A DNA stretch of 64,000 nt from Triparma columacea (Eukaryota > Sar > Bolidophyceae > Parmales > Triparmaceae), in contig BRYA01000310.1 in NCBI GenBank assembly GCA_030267965.1, forward strand, positions 1 to 64,000, read 5' to 3'. Below are positions 22,115 through 34,393 of the stretch, piece by piece. The notes beneath the pieces were generated by a model that did not search any database, was not told the DNA's origin, and worked only from the letters and a program-made list of their open reading frames with translations. Numbering within the stretch: position 1 is the first letter of the stretch; each line of letters opens with the position of its first letter. The translations under genes were made by a program, and so were the position numbers.

Positions 22115-22223
22115 GTTGTGATCTAGATATTGAAGGGTTTCGATGAGGGAAAGAAATCGTGTTTGGCTTGTGTTGGAAAATTGTGTATTCGGAGTGTAAA
22201 ATTTCGATTGCCGATAACAGTTT

Positions 22224-23671
22224 TTATGTGAATGTGCCCGTGAAAAGAGTAGCAATCCTCTCTAGCGCCTTCCTCCTCTCCTGTCCGATCGGTATCGCCT
22301 CGATGGTTGCTTCTCTCATGAAGACTACCTTTCCCATAACGACTGCAAACACCTTCCATCCTTCCTCGCCAGTCTTTGTTGCTCCCGCGGAGAAGTCAAA
22401 TGTGTTAGTAAGATCGGCCCATTTTCTCTTGAGCTCGGCGTCGTCGAGATTTGTATTCTTGATCGCATTTGCTATTCTGCGAGGTTAAATGGGCAATAAA
22501 GGATTGGGGGGTTAATGACTTGAACTTTCCCTCATTTGGTATGTCATCTGAAGAGTGTTGACCCGCATAGCTCTCACCTTGCCCTCACCCCCTCCCGCCT
22601 TTGCAATTCCACGTCCCCGTACTCCATGCCCCTCCAATCTCCTGCGCCTGTCCACAAGTGTGCTGTGTACACTTTCGTGTTTGGCGTTAATAGGTTCTGT
22701 ATAAGCGTATATACCTCGAGAAAAAGTGCCCTCTCCCTGGCGTCTTCTAGACTATTGTTTCCCATTTCCTCTTCGTCTTCCTCTTTGTCTTCCTCAGATT
22801 TGTCCAAAACATCGTCATAATCACCCTCCTCGTCCTCTTCGTCTAACCATCCCTTGTCTCCCGGTACTTTCAACGCCTCTCCTCTCTTACCACCTTCCAT
22901 CATGATGCTCTCAGCAAGGCTGCATCCTTGGAGATCAAGGTCATCAACAAAGTCATCAGCATCGTCATCGTCCTGTTCCCCCCCCTCCTTCCACTCACTC
23001 TTGGCAACAACGTCAAAATCAAGGTCGAAGCCTTCTATTTTGTCACCTTGACCGCTCAGAGGTAGTTTGGACTTGTGCGTGTCGTCACTGTCACCAACAA
23101 CACTGGGAGGCATTGGACGCTCTAGAATGCCGCCTGACTTGAATGCGCTCTTCTTCTTCTTCTCAGCATTGGCATTATCCCTGCCTCCGGCGGCGGCGTC
23201 TGACTTGAAGCGACTGGAGCTGCTCTTTCTTTCCCCTGTTGCTCTAGCGTTGGTTTGGGGTCCTCTTTTACCCCCCCCATCCCCCGCCCCCTTCAAAACC
23301 CCGACGGTCGGAGCCTCCTTGCTTCCGAGGCTACCGCTTCCACCAGAGATTTTTACTTCCCCAACCACAAGTGTCTTACCCTCCTCCATTTTTCCAGGGT
23401 GAGTCGATGAAGAAATTGACGAGGAGCCCAAGTCAACCCCCATAGCAGCCATCTCGCCTCTCAAGCCACTCACGAACATTTTGACGTCATCCCTTCCATT
23501 GATAGTGGCTGGTGTGGGTTTGGATTTCGCAACAGAAGGGCCATTCTTTGACATTTTCAGGATGCCCCGTAAAGCTGGTCTCTTTGGGGGGCTTTTCCTT
23601 GGAGCTTTTGCGTCGCATTTCTTGGAATCCTCGATGTTGACGGCTTCCTCTGACGAAATGAGAAGTGACAT
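22224..23671 (-). CDS. Acidic protein of unknown function beside RNR2
   Basis: Two exons, 23671-22578 and 22476-22224, join in phase 2 to give 448 residues. An in-frame ATG at 23773 would give 482 but leaves only 18 bases to the neighbouring start. Most of the chain is disordered, with Ser/Gly/Lys-rich and Asp/Glu-rich segments (LVID-like acidic blocks around the middle). Only the last 130 residues look folded: helix-rich, with ALFLEVYTLIQNLL near its beginning and WKVFAVVMGKVVFMRE near its end. I do not recognise the family. It shares its upstream region with ribonucleotide reductase, so cell-cycle co-expression is possible but unproven. Confidence 0.7.
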
Positions 23672-23791
23672 CCGTCCTCGACTGGATTTCAAAATGGGAC
23701 TTTTGTTCGGCTTCCTTCCCGACTCGTGCCAATTTTGCCAGACTCCCCCTCCCCCCAAACCAAAACTCCACAACCCAACTCTACTTCAATC
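23672..23791. promoter_or_regulatory. Very short divergent upstream region
   Basis: At most 120 bases (18 if the longer start of the minus gene is used) separate the facing genes. The RNR2 promoter must overlap the minus gene or its leader. Position only. Confidence 0.4.
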
Positions 23792-25513
23792 ATGACCGAT
23801 ATCATCAACCTGACTATCACTGACAATATCTCGACTCCTGTTGTCAAGAAGTTGCTCGAACCTACCGCCGTGGTGTCCCCAAACGTGAGAATTCCTGTTC
23901 CCACCCACACTCCCGCCCCCTCAAACTAACCCATTTTCTTCCGTCCCTGCAGCAATCTGCGCACAAACAGCAGGAGCTCGCAGGCTTTGCTCAACCTGAG
24001 CCTCTTTTGATGGACAATCCGGGGGTAAGTTTTCCGTTTCTCTTGTTGTAAACCCTTCTTGCAGATCGCTCCCCCCGAGACTGGTACTTGAGAGCAAATT
24101 TTCTAACCCTTCCTTTGTCATTTCGCAGCGCTTCGTCATCTTTCCCATCCAGCATGAGGATGTAAGTACGCGACATTGGGTTTGTGACTGTTTAGTTGCT
24201 TAATAATCATAGAAGAACAGGCGTGGAACACGCCACAGCGAGATGAAGGATTTGAACTGAATTAAATTGTCAGGGGTTTTGACCTGCGTGCATTCTCCCT
24301 CCCCCCCCCCCTCCACGATGCCCCTTTCCATTCCACCTGCGACCCGCCCCCACTCGACCCTCCTAACCCGTATCACCCTCCCCTTCTCCCCCCCCCCTTA
24401 ACTTTAGATTTGGGAGATGTACAAGAAGGCTGAGGCTTCCTTCTGGACTGCTGAGGAGATCGACCTCGCCCACGACGCAAAGGATTGGGCTTCCCTGACC
24501 GCCAACGAGCGCCACTTCGTGTCACACATCCTTGCTTTCTTCGCTGCAAGTGATGGTATTGTCAACGAGAACCTCGCCTCCAACTTTGCCACTGAGGTCA
24601 CTGTACCCGAGGCCAGGTGCTTCTATGGTTTCCAAATTGCCGTCGAGAACATCCATAGCGAGACTTATTCCCTTCTCATCGACACTTACGTCAAGGACCC
24701 CAGCGAGGTGAGATAGACTAACAGAAATATATATTTTGGGTTCATCTTACCTCCTTTCGCTCACCTATCTTCCATTCCCTTCATCCGTCACTACGCTGCT
24801 CATTCCTTGAGCGCAGAAGAACCACCTCCTCAACGCCATTGAGACTGTCCCCTGCGTCATGAAGAAGGCCAACTGGGCCCTCAACTGGTGTGAGGTGAGA
24901 GACGAAATACACTCACCAGATAACCTTCTCGCTCGTCATTTCGTCCGACATACACACTAAAACAATCCTCCCTCTCCGCACTCCGCAGCCCGAGAATGCC
25001 TCCTTCGCCGAGCGCTGTGTTGCGTTCGCCGCCGTCGAGGGAATCTTCTTCTCCGGCTCCTTCTGCGCAATTTTTTGGCTCAAGAAGCGCGGCCTCATGC
25101 CCGGCCTTAGTTTCTCCAACGAGCTCATCTCCAGGGACGAGGGTCTCCACTGTGACTTTGCTTGCATGCTTTACAAGAAGCTCGTGAACCAGCTCCCTGA
25201 GAGCCGCGTCCATGCGATCATTTGCAACGCTGTCGAGATTGAGAAGGAGTTCGTCTGCGACGCCCTCCCCGTCGAGCTCATCGGCATGAATAGCAAAATG
25301 ATGTGCCAGTACATTGAGTTCTGCGCCGACAGGCTCCTCGGCGCTCTTGGGTGCACCAAGGTATACAACGCCTCCAACCCCTTTGAGTGGATGGAGATGA
25401 TCTCCCTCCAGGGTAAGACTAACTTCTTCGAGAAGAGGGTGGGAGAGTACAGCAAGAGTGGGGTCGGCGTCGACTCCGCCGACCAGGTTTTTGACCTCAA
25501 CGCCGACTTCTAA
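23792..25513 (+). CDS. RNR2: Ribonucleoside-diphosphate reductase small subunit (R2)
   Basis: Six exons (23792-23884, 23953-24024, 24130-24162, 24408-24707, 24817-24894, 24989-25513) give 366 residues, the normal size of class Ia R2. R2 holds the diiron-tyrosyl radical that starts reduction of ribonucleotides to deoxyribonucleotides with the large subunit R1. Key parts are seen: [19 protein letters not shown] at the start of the core, EARCFYGFQ with the radical Tyr, the ENIHSE iron-ligand helix, and the GLHCDF helix with further ligands. The C-terminus ends in FDLNADF, the conserved tail that binds R1. No residue appears missing. All introns are phase 0. Confidence 0.97.
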
Positions 25514-25752
25514 ACTGATGATTGGGATAAACCCTTTAAGTCTTCTTCACAGTATTGAAAGTGATAGATTCGCAGTGACCCGGAACGCAGAAGAGTTTTT
25601 CGGGAGTAGCTGCCGTCGAAGCCTCAGAGATGGGTTAGGCTTAGAGACGATGACACACAACGTGGCACTGTACAGGAACAATTCAACTATACAACAAGAA
25701 ATGTCACCAAAAAAATACCAATTTGCTTAAATACATAGCTCCGCGTGCCTCG

Positions 25753-28700
25753 TCATTCCCCCGAGTCGCCTAAAAAGCTCAAGTCCCTCTCATCCCATTT
25801 GCCCTCATTTTCGTTCTTTTCCTCAGCTAGATGTCTAGTGGGCGTGTCAGTCCGAGGTCCGTTGGAGTCTCCCCAGTCAGTCAAAAACGAGGCTTGGTCG
25901 TTGCTATTGCTATTACTATGCGCGCCGCCGACCTCTTTTACCCCTTCCGGTGCCTTCAAAGGAGCAGCCATACCTGGAGGAAGCTCAACGCTCTTCTTCC
26001 TCTTGTCCTTGTCCTTCTTGGCCTTCTTCTCCTTTTTCTTTTTCTTCTTCTTTGCTGGTGTGTCGTCGGCGGTACCCTTCGCATCCAGCTTCCGGTCCCA
26101 TTCATCGTCAATCTCGCGGTCCATGTCGTTGTCTTGGACTTCGTTGCCGTTGTCAACGTTTCCTCCTCCTCCTCTTCCATCACCTTCGAATCCGCTCTTC
26201 GCTTCTCCCCGAAAATCTGTCGGAGAAGGAAAATCCTCGACTAATTTGCGGCTGCTATCGTTAGCTGCAGCTGACGCTACAGACACAGTTTTTACGTTGG
26301 GGGTTCGAATGGAGGGCAAATCTGACTGCTTTGACGGGTCAAACTCGCTTTCCATCAGGAGCATCTTCTGTTTCAGGACCTCCATGCTCGCAATGTTATC
26401 GCCTTCACGCGGACGATCGCCCAAAGAGTTTTCATAACCGTTTGGCTGTTGCTGACGATGGTATCTGGACATTGGTTGCGTCTCTAAGGGGTCGGGCGAA
26501 GGAGCAGGAGCATCGCCAAATCTTGAGTCGGATGGAGTCGACATTCTCTCATTAGGTTTCCGCCATGTTGGAGGCGCAAGCGTACTGGGGGAGTTAGTGT
26601 TGGATGGCTTGCTATTGTGAACGTTGTCCCACCACTTGTCGAACGACTCTTTCCCATTTGGGCCTGGGGAGGAATCATCCCCAAAGCTCTGGGCCGAAGC
26701 TGCAGTCATTTCGATCTTGCTTCCTGCCCCATCATATGCTTGCTCGTTGCTATTGCTGAGACGGGTATACGCTGGGCGTGGGTGGTGGTTTGCATCGAGA
26801 TCACTTGTGGTGTTCCTGGGGTTGGGGAGATGGGTGAGGATTGCGGCGGGAGGGTCAGGGGATGTTTTTCATTTTGTGAAGCGTCGTACTTCCTCACCTT
26901 TCCATGCCCATGTAGGATGCAGACTGATCGCCGTCGTCCAATTTGCAGAGGACCCTTCGAAGATCATGTTGCTGCTCTTGTAGCGCTCGCACGTTATCCG
27001 AAATGAACCTCTCAATGAGTCTCAACTTTGCGACGTGCTGACGCTCAAAGGGGTTGCTAATGACTACTTTGCCCCCGCCACCAGCGCGTCTGACCATAGT
27101 GTCTGAGCCGAGGTGATTTGATGCGTTGCGAGATCCCGCAATCGACGGGGTGTTCATTGCGGTCGTCATTGCGTGGAAGGGGAAGGAAGAGTTGAAGGTG
27201 GTGAGGGGATTGTAAAGGACGAGAAGTAAGATTTGACCAACAGCGAATGCGCACAGGTTGCAGGTGTAAACAACTCTCATCCTCGACCAGTCCGGGGCAA
27301 AGCTGCAAAGATAGATGATGAAGGGTGTCAAAGCCATCCAGCAGGTGAAGATGAGAACGAACTTCTTGTAGAAGCGTTTCTTCTTCCCGAATTGCTTCTG
27401 TGCGTGCGGAAAGAATATATTTATTGTGAGTGGCTGTCGATCAGCAAGCCGCGAGGATCAACATGTGAAAACCCTTCAACAACGCCCCCCTCCCCCCTCT
27501 TTCCCTTCTCACCATTGTTGTCTTGGCACTGTACCAAAACCACACAAGCGCGAAGCACCTGGCGCAGACATACATGATCCCGGCAGGAGATTCATAGTAG
27601 TAAATTTGAGTTGCGCTGTTCCTCGACACGTGCTTCCAGATGACGACAGTTAGGCAGGACATGAAGTAGGTAGTTAAGAAGCATGCGATTTTCAACCTCC
27701 CATTTACCGAAATCTTTCGGCGTACAATTGTCCAGCCTTTGGCAAGGCAAATCAGAACTAGCAAGAAAATAGACTCGGAGATGGACGCGAATACATCTGA
27801 TGTGACTTGGAGCCTACTGCTTGCCTCTCCTGTCGATGCGAAACTTGAGTAGTACGTGATTGCAAAAAGGAGGGAGAACCACTGAAACAATAGAGAGAGC
27901 ATGAACAATTTGACGGTGATGTGTAACTTCCTCCTGGACTTAAGCGCGACGCTAACCACTGCAAAGAGGCAAAGAGGAGGGGAGGGAAAGAAATATAAGT
28001 TAAGGTGTTCTCGCGCGTCGCATACTTATGCAGCGTCGCAACGGCCTTCTCTCACCTCCTGACCCAACAATTAGGATGCACTGGATCACGAAGAAGCAAA
28101 TGAAAACTGCGTATAAGCCAACTTCGTCGGCTGAGAAGTGCATGTTATTGAGATCTTCGCCGTTCGTCATCTCGAAGCGGATGCTGGCGTCCACCGAGCC
28201 TTGGGTGTAAAGAAAGGTGTTGTTGGGATCGCGCTCGTCGTTGGCATCATCACAGTTCGAAAGTGCAATGAAGAAATACTTGGGAATTGCTGAGTCAAAG
28301 TACTTCACTACGGTCACGTCGGACCCAAGGTGGTCACCATTGGGCAAAACTTGAGTGGACGAGGAGTTCTAGGGGCGGGGGGGGGGGATGGGGTGAGACT
28401 CGAGACACAAGAGGCAATTGAGTCAAATATATACCAACAGAAAATTAACACATGACGAAACCCACCTCGTAAAGTTTTAGCCTATGGTTAGCCATACGCT
28501 CCCTTTCCTTGCAAGTTAGCTCGGAGTACTTGCTATTGTAGATGGACAGCCAAGTGGAGAATTCACCCCAGTAGAACAACATCTTGTACCTACTCCCATC
28601 CCTTACAGTCAGGTTCAGCTGAATTCTCCCCTTGAGAGACGTTGGTCTGTCGTTGGCGAGCTGCTTGTCGATAGCTTCCGGTAAGAAACAGAACCTGTCC

Positions 28701-28807
28701 AAATAAAGCCAGCTGTCTACGCTGAAGAATCTGCCTCGGGTAATCTTGGCAGAGCAAGGGGAGGGGATCAGCAGGCAAAAGAGCGCCAACCACAACGGCT
28801 TCCACAT
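25753..28807 (-). CDS. GPR180/TMEM145-type seven-helix receptor with long tail
   Basis: Exons 28807-28466, 28368-28056, 27958-27513, 27397-26898 and 26755-25753 give 867 residues. An N-terminal signal peptide is followed by a roughly 190-residue lumenal domain, then seven hydrophobic segments (about residues 205-460) of the rhodopsin-like GpcrRhopsn4 group: ADEVGLYAVFICFF opens helix 1, and the pattern LFMLSLLFQWFSLL, ISESIFLLVLICLAKGW and CFALVWFWYS follows. GKGW-like LAKGWTI is typical of the family. The last 400 residues are a cytosolic tail with a basic Lys run and Asp-rich parts, unusual for this family. The acceptor of the last exon is chosen because it alone keeps the frame. The ligand is unknown. 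Confidence 0.82.
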
Positions 28808-29611
28808 CGGGAGTGGATAGGAGAAAGGAGGGACGAGATGGACGGAAGATGGAGGGGGGGTTTTGGGATGGATTGAAAAACCTCCTTAGTTTGTTTGTCT
28901 TCGAATCCAAATTCCGGACCAAACTTCGAAAAGTCTCAAGTTTTTTAATAGAGAGAGAGATGGAATTGGTTGTCATCGCGTACACTGATCGCCGACGCCT
29001 GGCGGACTCTAGTCCCGCTCAAAGGGCGGCACAAAACCCCACGCACGCATCGGGACGGCCCCATTTTGATCTCCTTGAATTCATTATTTTTAAAATTAGT
29101 TCTTTTTCCCGGGACGTCATCTCCCTCATTCCTCTCAAATAGCTCCCCGACTCTTCAGAGACGTTGGGAATTATTTTTGGTTAAGTAGGACTCCCACTTG
29201 GCTGCCTTTTGAAGTTGGGCCTCAAGTGCACTTAAAGGCCATCTTTTGGCAAACCAGATTGCAAGAGAGCAAAACGTTTTTTGCTTAAACATTGTAATTG
29301 AATATCTGTTGAGGTTATCTGATACTTCTGTGATTAGCCGAAGCCATTTGCGTTATCTGTACACGTTGTCTTTGCACCAAATTGTCGTCCTCTTGGATAA
29401 ATCTGTTCATTGACAGCAAGCTTCTCTCGCCTTGTGTCTGCTGATTCTTGGGTCTAAGAGCAACACATTTGGTAGTTTTATCGTTGTATACGCCAGTTTC
29501 TTCATATTAATCCAAGTTTGAGTTTCTAGGCCCGTAAAATTGACTGTTAGTATCACTTTGGTCTCCCAACAAGACACCGGAGGAACATCTGGACAGGGTC
29601 AACATCAACAC
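28808..29611. other. Intergenic region between divergent genes
   Basis: It holds the promoter side of the receptor gene (28807) and of the F-box gene (29612). It is AT-richer than its surroundings from about 29230 on. A non-coding or short first exon of the F-box gene could lie here, since the reading frame stays open upstream of 29612. Nothing else is seen. Confidence 0.5.
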
Positions 29612-31878
29612 ATGTCAATGGATGAAAGTTGTGGTGCTCAGGTTCGCCCGATGCCATTTGATCGTTCTATTGAAGGGGATTATGATGAATGTTCGATGAG
29701 TTCGGAGCCATTGAGGAAGAAATCGAGACCCCAACATGTCGATGATGCATCCATGGACTTAGCTTGTCGTGAGGTTGGCTGCGGGCTGATTATGTGGCTT
29801 GATGTCGACTCGATGGTGCTAATGTTGAGCTTCCTAGAGGTCAATGAGGCGTACAGAATCGTCACGTCGCCCTTGAGTAGGTGAGATGATGGGAGACAAG
29901 TCTTGGGAGTGAAATGGAGCTGGTGGTGTGGTGTGGATTGTAGAAGTTGAGAAACGCGCCTCCTAGCTATGAAGAGTCTAACTTCCTTCCTGCTTTCCTC
30001 TCTTCCCTGTCGCCACTCCCTCGCTTTTCTTTTCGCTCGTCGCAGGGGTTACAGGAAGAATTTTTGTGAGAACTCCTATTTGTGGCAGCAGATGTGCCTT
30101 GGCGACCTCTTCGGGTGTACACCGGGGGTGCAGCCCAAGGTCATGCTCGGAAATATACATACTGACAATTTCTGCCTCGCTAGGGGGCAGTATATGTCCT
30201 TCATGAAATGCAAGCAATACGTCGAAAAACTGTCGGAGGGCAAGGAGTTGAACTTGCTGGCGACGGAACCTGCATTGCGAGACAGTGCTTTTCTCTCTGC
30301 TCCCGGTGCCATTGAGGAGAAGCCTGGAAGCGCGGTCATCGGGTTTAGCGGTACCTTAGACGGGGGACAAGTTTCTTCTTCGCCAGGGGTCACCAGGGGT
30401 GACAACATTTCAGAGTTGACTAGGAGGCTTTTGGGTCAGGGGGCTCGTTCTGTTGCACTGCCCGCCTATGGTGGCAGCAGCGGCGGTGGCGATGGCGGTG
30501 GAATTGAAAGGAAACGCAAGGGCAAGGTGAGAAAAATGTTTTTGGCGTTTGCCAATTCGGGTGTGCAGCTTCAGCTTCTGTGGTCCAATCAAATCTAACC
30601 CTCCAAAACACGCCTCGCCCCTCTTGCCTGGCCCTTCTCGCCTCGCCACGCCTCACCACCAGAATAACATACTGGCATCAAATCTCATCACCATAAAAAC
30701 GGACTTCAACGCACTGCCGTGGACATCCCCTCTCCACGTTCTCGTGAACTGGTTACTCTTTTATGGGCATGTGGAAGGGATCGTTGTCCTCTGCCTTAAG
30801 GTTCTGCCACTTATTCTCGAGAACAAGGAAGTTAGGGAAACCGCTGCATCATTAAGGTGAGATAAGGCTAGGAACGACAAATGTCGCCGCCGCGGCGGTT
30901 GTACGCACCACACGATAGACGGTCACATTCACCACACGACAGACGGTTGCACGCACCCCATCTCTTTTTCTTAATCTTATTCTTCACGATTCGCTTCGCT
31001 TCGCACTTTTGTCATCTCGTCGCTCTCTCGGCAGGCTTGCCGACATGATTTTTGAGTTCATGCTCAAGTTTCCCAACAGCTGGAGGGTAAACACGGCTGC
31101 GATGCAGAACTTTGTACTCCTGGCGAGACCCATAGTAGAAGTAGGCGGTACTACGAGGGAAGGCTGCCTCTGCCAGTGCAGCTTTATGAGAGAATCTATT
31201 TCTGTTGGGGACGAACTAGTCGTGAAGGGGAACCAGGACAGGAACGGGGACAAGGGGAAGAAGAAACGGCACGGAATCTTGATCATCTTTGACGCGTTGG
31301 ACAGGTTTTGGGACTGTCCAGATTTCATGGCACCCGCGTGCTGGAGCCTCGTTAATATTAGCCTAAGAAACCACCACAAGGTCACAATGATGCAGCTGGG
31401 ATCGATCCAAAGGGCCCTGGCTACAATTCGAAACCACTCCAACTCCCGCGATGTTGTGTTCAGGGCAATCTACTGCCTCGTCAACTTTGTAGCTCCTGCA
31501 GCAGAAGATATTGTAGCTCCAACAACAACAACAGCAGAAGGTCAGGGCGTAATGGAGAGAATCGTGAGCGAGAACCTCGAGGAGATCCTGCAGACGACCA
31601 TTCAATGCGTTTTCAGGTGGATCAACGACGTTGAGTTTGTCGCCAAGTTGATTTTGATTTTCCACAACCTCGCCTGTGTCAGGCAGTTCGAGCGGGCGCT
31701 CGTCCTCACGCCGGGTTGCCTCGGCGCCCTCCGCCTCGTCAACAACGAGTACAAGAACTACGGCCGCATCAAGACGATAACGGAGCAAATGCTGCACCAC
31801 CTTTACGAGGCCGTGCGCAGGGACAAGCAGCTCGAGATCGACTACATGAACATGAGCAACGCCCTAAATCCAAGCTAA
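29612..31878 (+). CDS. F-box-like protein with armadillo-type C-terminal half
   Basis: Exons 29612-29880, 30046-30526, 30663-30856 and 31035-31878 give 595 residues from the first ATG. Residues 60-115 look like an F-box: a short hydrophobic start (LDVDSMVLMLSFLEVNEAYRI), a variable middle and a closing NSYLWQQMCLGDL. F-box proteins usually bring substrates to an SCF ubiquitin ligase. From about residue 255 the chain is all-helical and armadillo/HEAT-like (VNTAAMQNFVLLA, PACWSLVNISL, AIYCLVNFVAP, LILIFHNLACV), which could bind the substrate. Intron phases agree at each junction. The F-box call is moderate; the ARM call is from repeat periodicity. Confidence 0.7.
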
Positions 31879-32399
31879 TCACCGCGCAGTCATGACAACT
31901 AACGAAATTCCGATACGAAGACGAAGGGCAAGGTAAAGGGTAGCGACCGCCACCGCCATTTTACTCTTCTTTTTACTTCACGAATGCCATCTTTTTTTGT
32001 TCAACTTACGCCCAATTTTTGAGAAAATATGTGGCCGATCGAGACATTCTTCCTGTTTCCACCTTCCACGTGTCGGACATACGGGACTTGCACATAGTAG
32101 GGTTGTTAGGACTTTTTTTAGCCTTCACCCAAGGATTTTGAGGTCCCAAGGGATCCCTAATTCCTAGAGCTGGTCTGAATGGAAACATTTTTGAGATGAG
32201 ATGGACAGATTAATTCAATATTTTTATCTTCGCTGATTCCTCCACTCCCTACTCTCCCCCCAGCCATCAGCACCCCTTAGATCTAGGACATCGTCGTCAT
32301 AATACCTACCCCCCGTACATAATTATTCGCCGTTAATCTAGCATAGCCCTAAAAAATACATCCACTACAATTGGCGTTGGGTCTGCCACCACAGGAGTT
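31879..32399. other. Intergenic region
   Basis: This is the 3' flank of the F-box gene and the upstream region of the next plus-strand gene. Poly-pyrimidine stretches are common, but no RNA gene or further coding region can be supported. Confidence 0.5.
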
Positions 32400-34169
32400 A
32401 TGTTCTCTTTCACCAATTTGAACCCTCTAGGTCTGCTCGGTCCCAGCGGCGGCGAGGTTGTTGAGTACGACCCCTGGGAGGCCTCGACCGCTTCGGCTTC
32501 AATCCCCGAGCCCGCGCTAACAGACATGGGCTCCGAGGATTCTTACCCACCCTCGGAGGATGATGAGGCCCCAGCCCCCGCGTTCCCCGAGAAAATTCCC
32601 CGCAAGTCCCCCCGCGTCGGCGTCCAGCGTCCCGCCCGCTTCGGCGGCGTCAAGCGCGGCGTGGCTGCTTCCCCGGCTACCGCCCAGGCTACCATGCGCA
32701 AGTCGAAGCGCATCGAGGTCAAGGACGCGGTTTGCAGGCGCAACAGCGCCAAGCGCTCGGAGGTGTTTGTGGACCCGAAGATTTACGGCCGGGATACGGG
32801 CATCCTGCCCTCAGACTGAAATCAAGTGGGCGCGTCGGCGTTACCGGACGTGCCTCTTGGGTTTGTGTGTGGTTATCCCATGATACATGGGAAGGGGGGG
32901 GAGATGTATGGAGGGGAAACTTATGTGAGGTCGGCCGCAAGGTGAGAAAAATGGGATCATCGAAACGGGGATTCGTGTCCTCTGCAAGGAGCCCTCGACT
33001 AACTTCGTTTCTTCTTTTTTCTCTGCCGTTGCCGCAGCACGACTTTCCAGAGCAGGAGCTTGCTTTACAAGGAGATTAGCGAGGCCGGGGAGACGGGTAA
33101 GATTTCTTACGACTCCGCCTTCTCCACGGAGGAGAACACTGAGAACCCGCAGTCCCTGGCGATCCAGAAGTCCATTGACTTCTGGGGTGCCGACCTGCAC
33201 GTTTGCAAGAAGAAGTTCAAGCCCTTCACGGTGTGCCTCGAGACCGAGACCTCGACGGTGGTGTCCCCAGGGTCCAGGAAGGTGACGACGGAGACGAAGC
33301 TGAAGCGGGTTCAGGCCGAGAGAATGTTTGGCTGCCAGTACCACCACGAGCTGCGCAAGGCGGTCATCAAGAAGCACGGGTTGCGCCCGGGCTGGTACGA
33401 CTTTGGGGTCTGGAGCATTGAGAAGGCGTGCAAGCGCGCCAGGGAGGTCTGGAAGGAGGTGCAAGGGCAGGGGAAGGATATTAATGGGAACGATAATGTG
33501 AAGCCGAGGAGTAAATCATCCACGTCCTCTAGTACGGCCGCCACTACCAGTACCACTGCCGGCACGAGGAACCGATCCCGTTCTTCTGCCCCTTTGGCAA
33601 AATCATCGTCATCATCGTCATCATCGTCGTCCTCCGTAACTTCGTCAGTCACCCATAAAAAAGATTACACCGACGCCCTGGTTCACCGCACCTTCGACAG
33701 CACGTTCGACCGCATGGTCTGCAGCAGCGGCAACTGCGTCTGGAAGAAGGCCGAGAACTACGACGACGTTAAGGAGCAGGTTCAGAGGTACGACGGGAAG
33801 TGCGTGGCGGCGGAGAGACCGACCCCCAAAGCTAAACAGAAGGACGGGAGGGGGGAGGGGGGGGGGAGGGGGAGGAGCGAGAGGCGCGAGGCAGCTGTGG
33901 GGGCAAGGGTGGGGGGCAAAGGGGGGGGTAGGTCAGCCCCAACCGGGGGGGCCGTCTATGCCGGGGGGGTAGGAGTTCCTTTGGCGAAACTTCTGCCTTN
34001 NNNNNNNNNNNNNNNNNNNNNNNNNNNNNNNNNNNNNNNNNNNNNNNNNNNNGGGGGGGGCATAAGGGGGGGGGAGGCTGGCTATCTGCATCTCTCCCCT
34101 GGAGTTTGGGGGGGGGGAGATTTTGAAAAGAGGGAGAGGAGCGAAGTTAGAGATAAAAAGGTGGTTTAG
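32400..34169 (+). CDS. Unknown protein; in-frame TGA and assembly gap
   Basis: Exon 1 opens at 32400 and encodes 139 residues (basic, Ala/Pro-rich, then FVDPKIYGRDTG) before a TGA at 32817-32819. The same frame stays open for 40 more codons to a good donor at 32941, which joins in phase 2 to the acceptor at 33038. That exon encodes a conserved-looking domain (IDFWGADLHVCKKKFKPF; ERMFGCQYHHELRKAV; GLRPGWYDFGVWSIEKA), a poly-Ser run near 33600, and a second domain (DALVHRTFDSTFDRMVC). Either this is one gene with a stop, or two genes, the second starting at the ATG at 32880 or 32907. The 3' end crosses 53 undetermined bases and G-rich sequence, so the last 60 residues and the stop are unreliable. 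I do not recognise the family. Confidence 0.55.
34000..34052. other. Assembly gap (53 N) in G-rich sequence
   Basis: Undetermined bases, directly followed by eight G and surrounded by G runs; it interrupts the unknown gene. Confidence 0.99.
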
Positions 34170-34393
34170 AATGATGATGCTTGGGGGTTCTCGTAGAAAA
34201 GAAAAAACTCGGTAATGACTCGCCTATACAATGAGGCGACGAGGAAAGGCTCTCATGAGCGTGGCGTTTGGTAACGCAGCGGCACGCTTAAGAAATGAGG
34301 GTCTCGAGGTAGTTTTACGTTTGAGCAGAGGGCAGGATTGTTCATAAAGCACTGATCATTTTTGATTGAAAGTAATATAACTTGTCTACTGCC

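Noticed and set aside
30895..30955. Imperfect repeats CACCACACGAYAGACGGT
   Set aside because: Two to three copies in an intron of the F-box gene; no spacer regularity, so not a CRISPR-like or satellite array.
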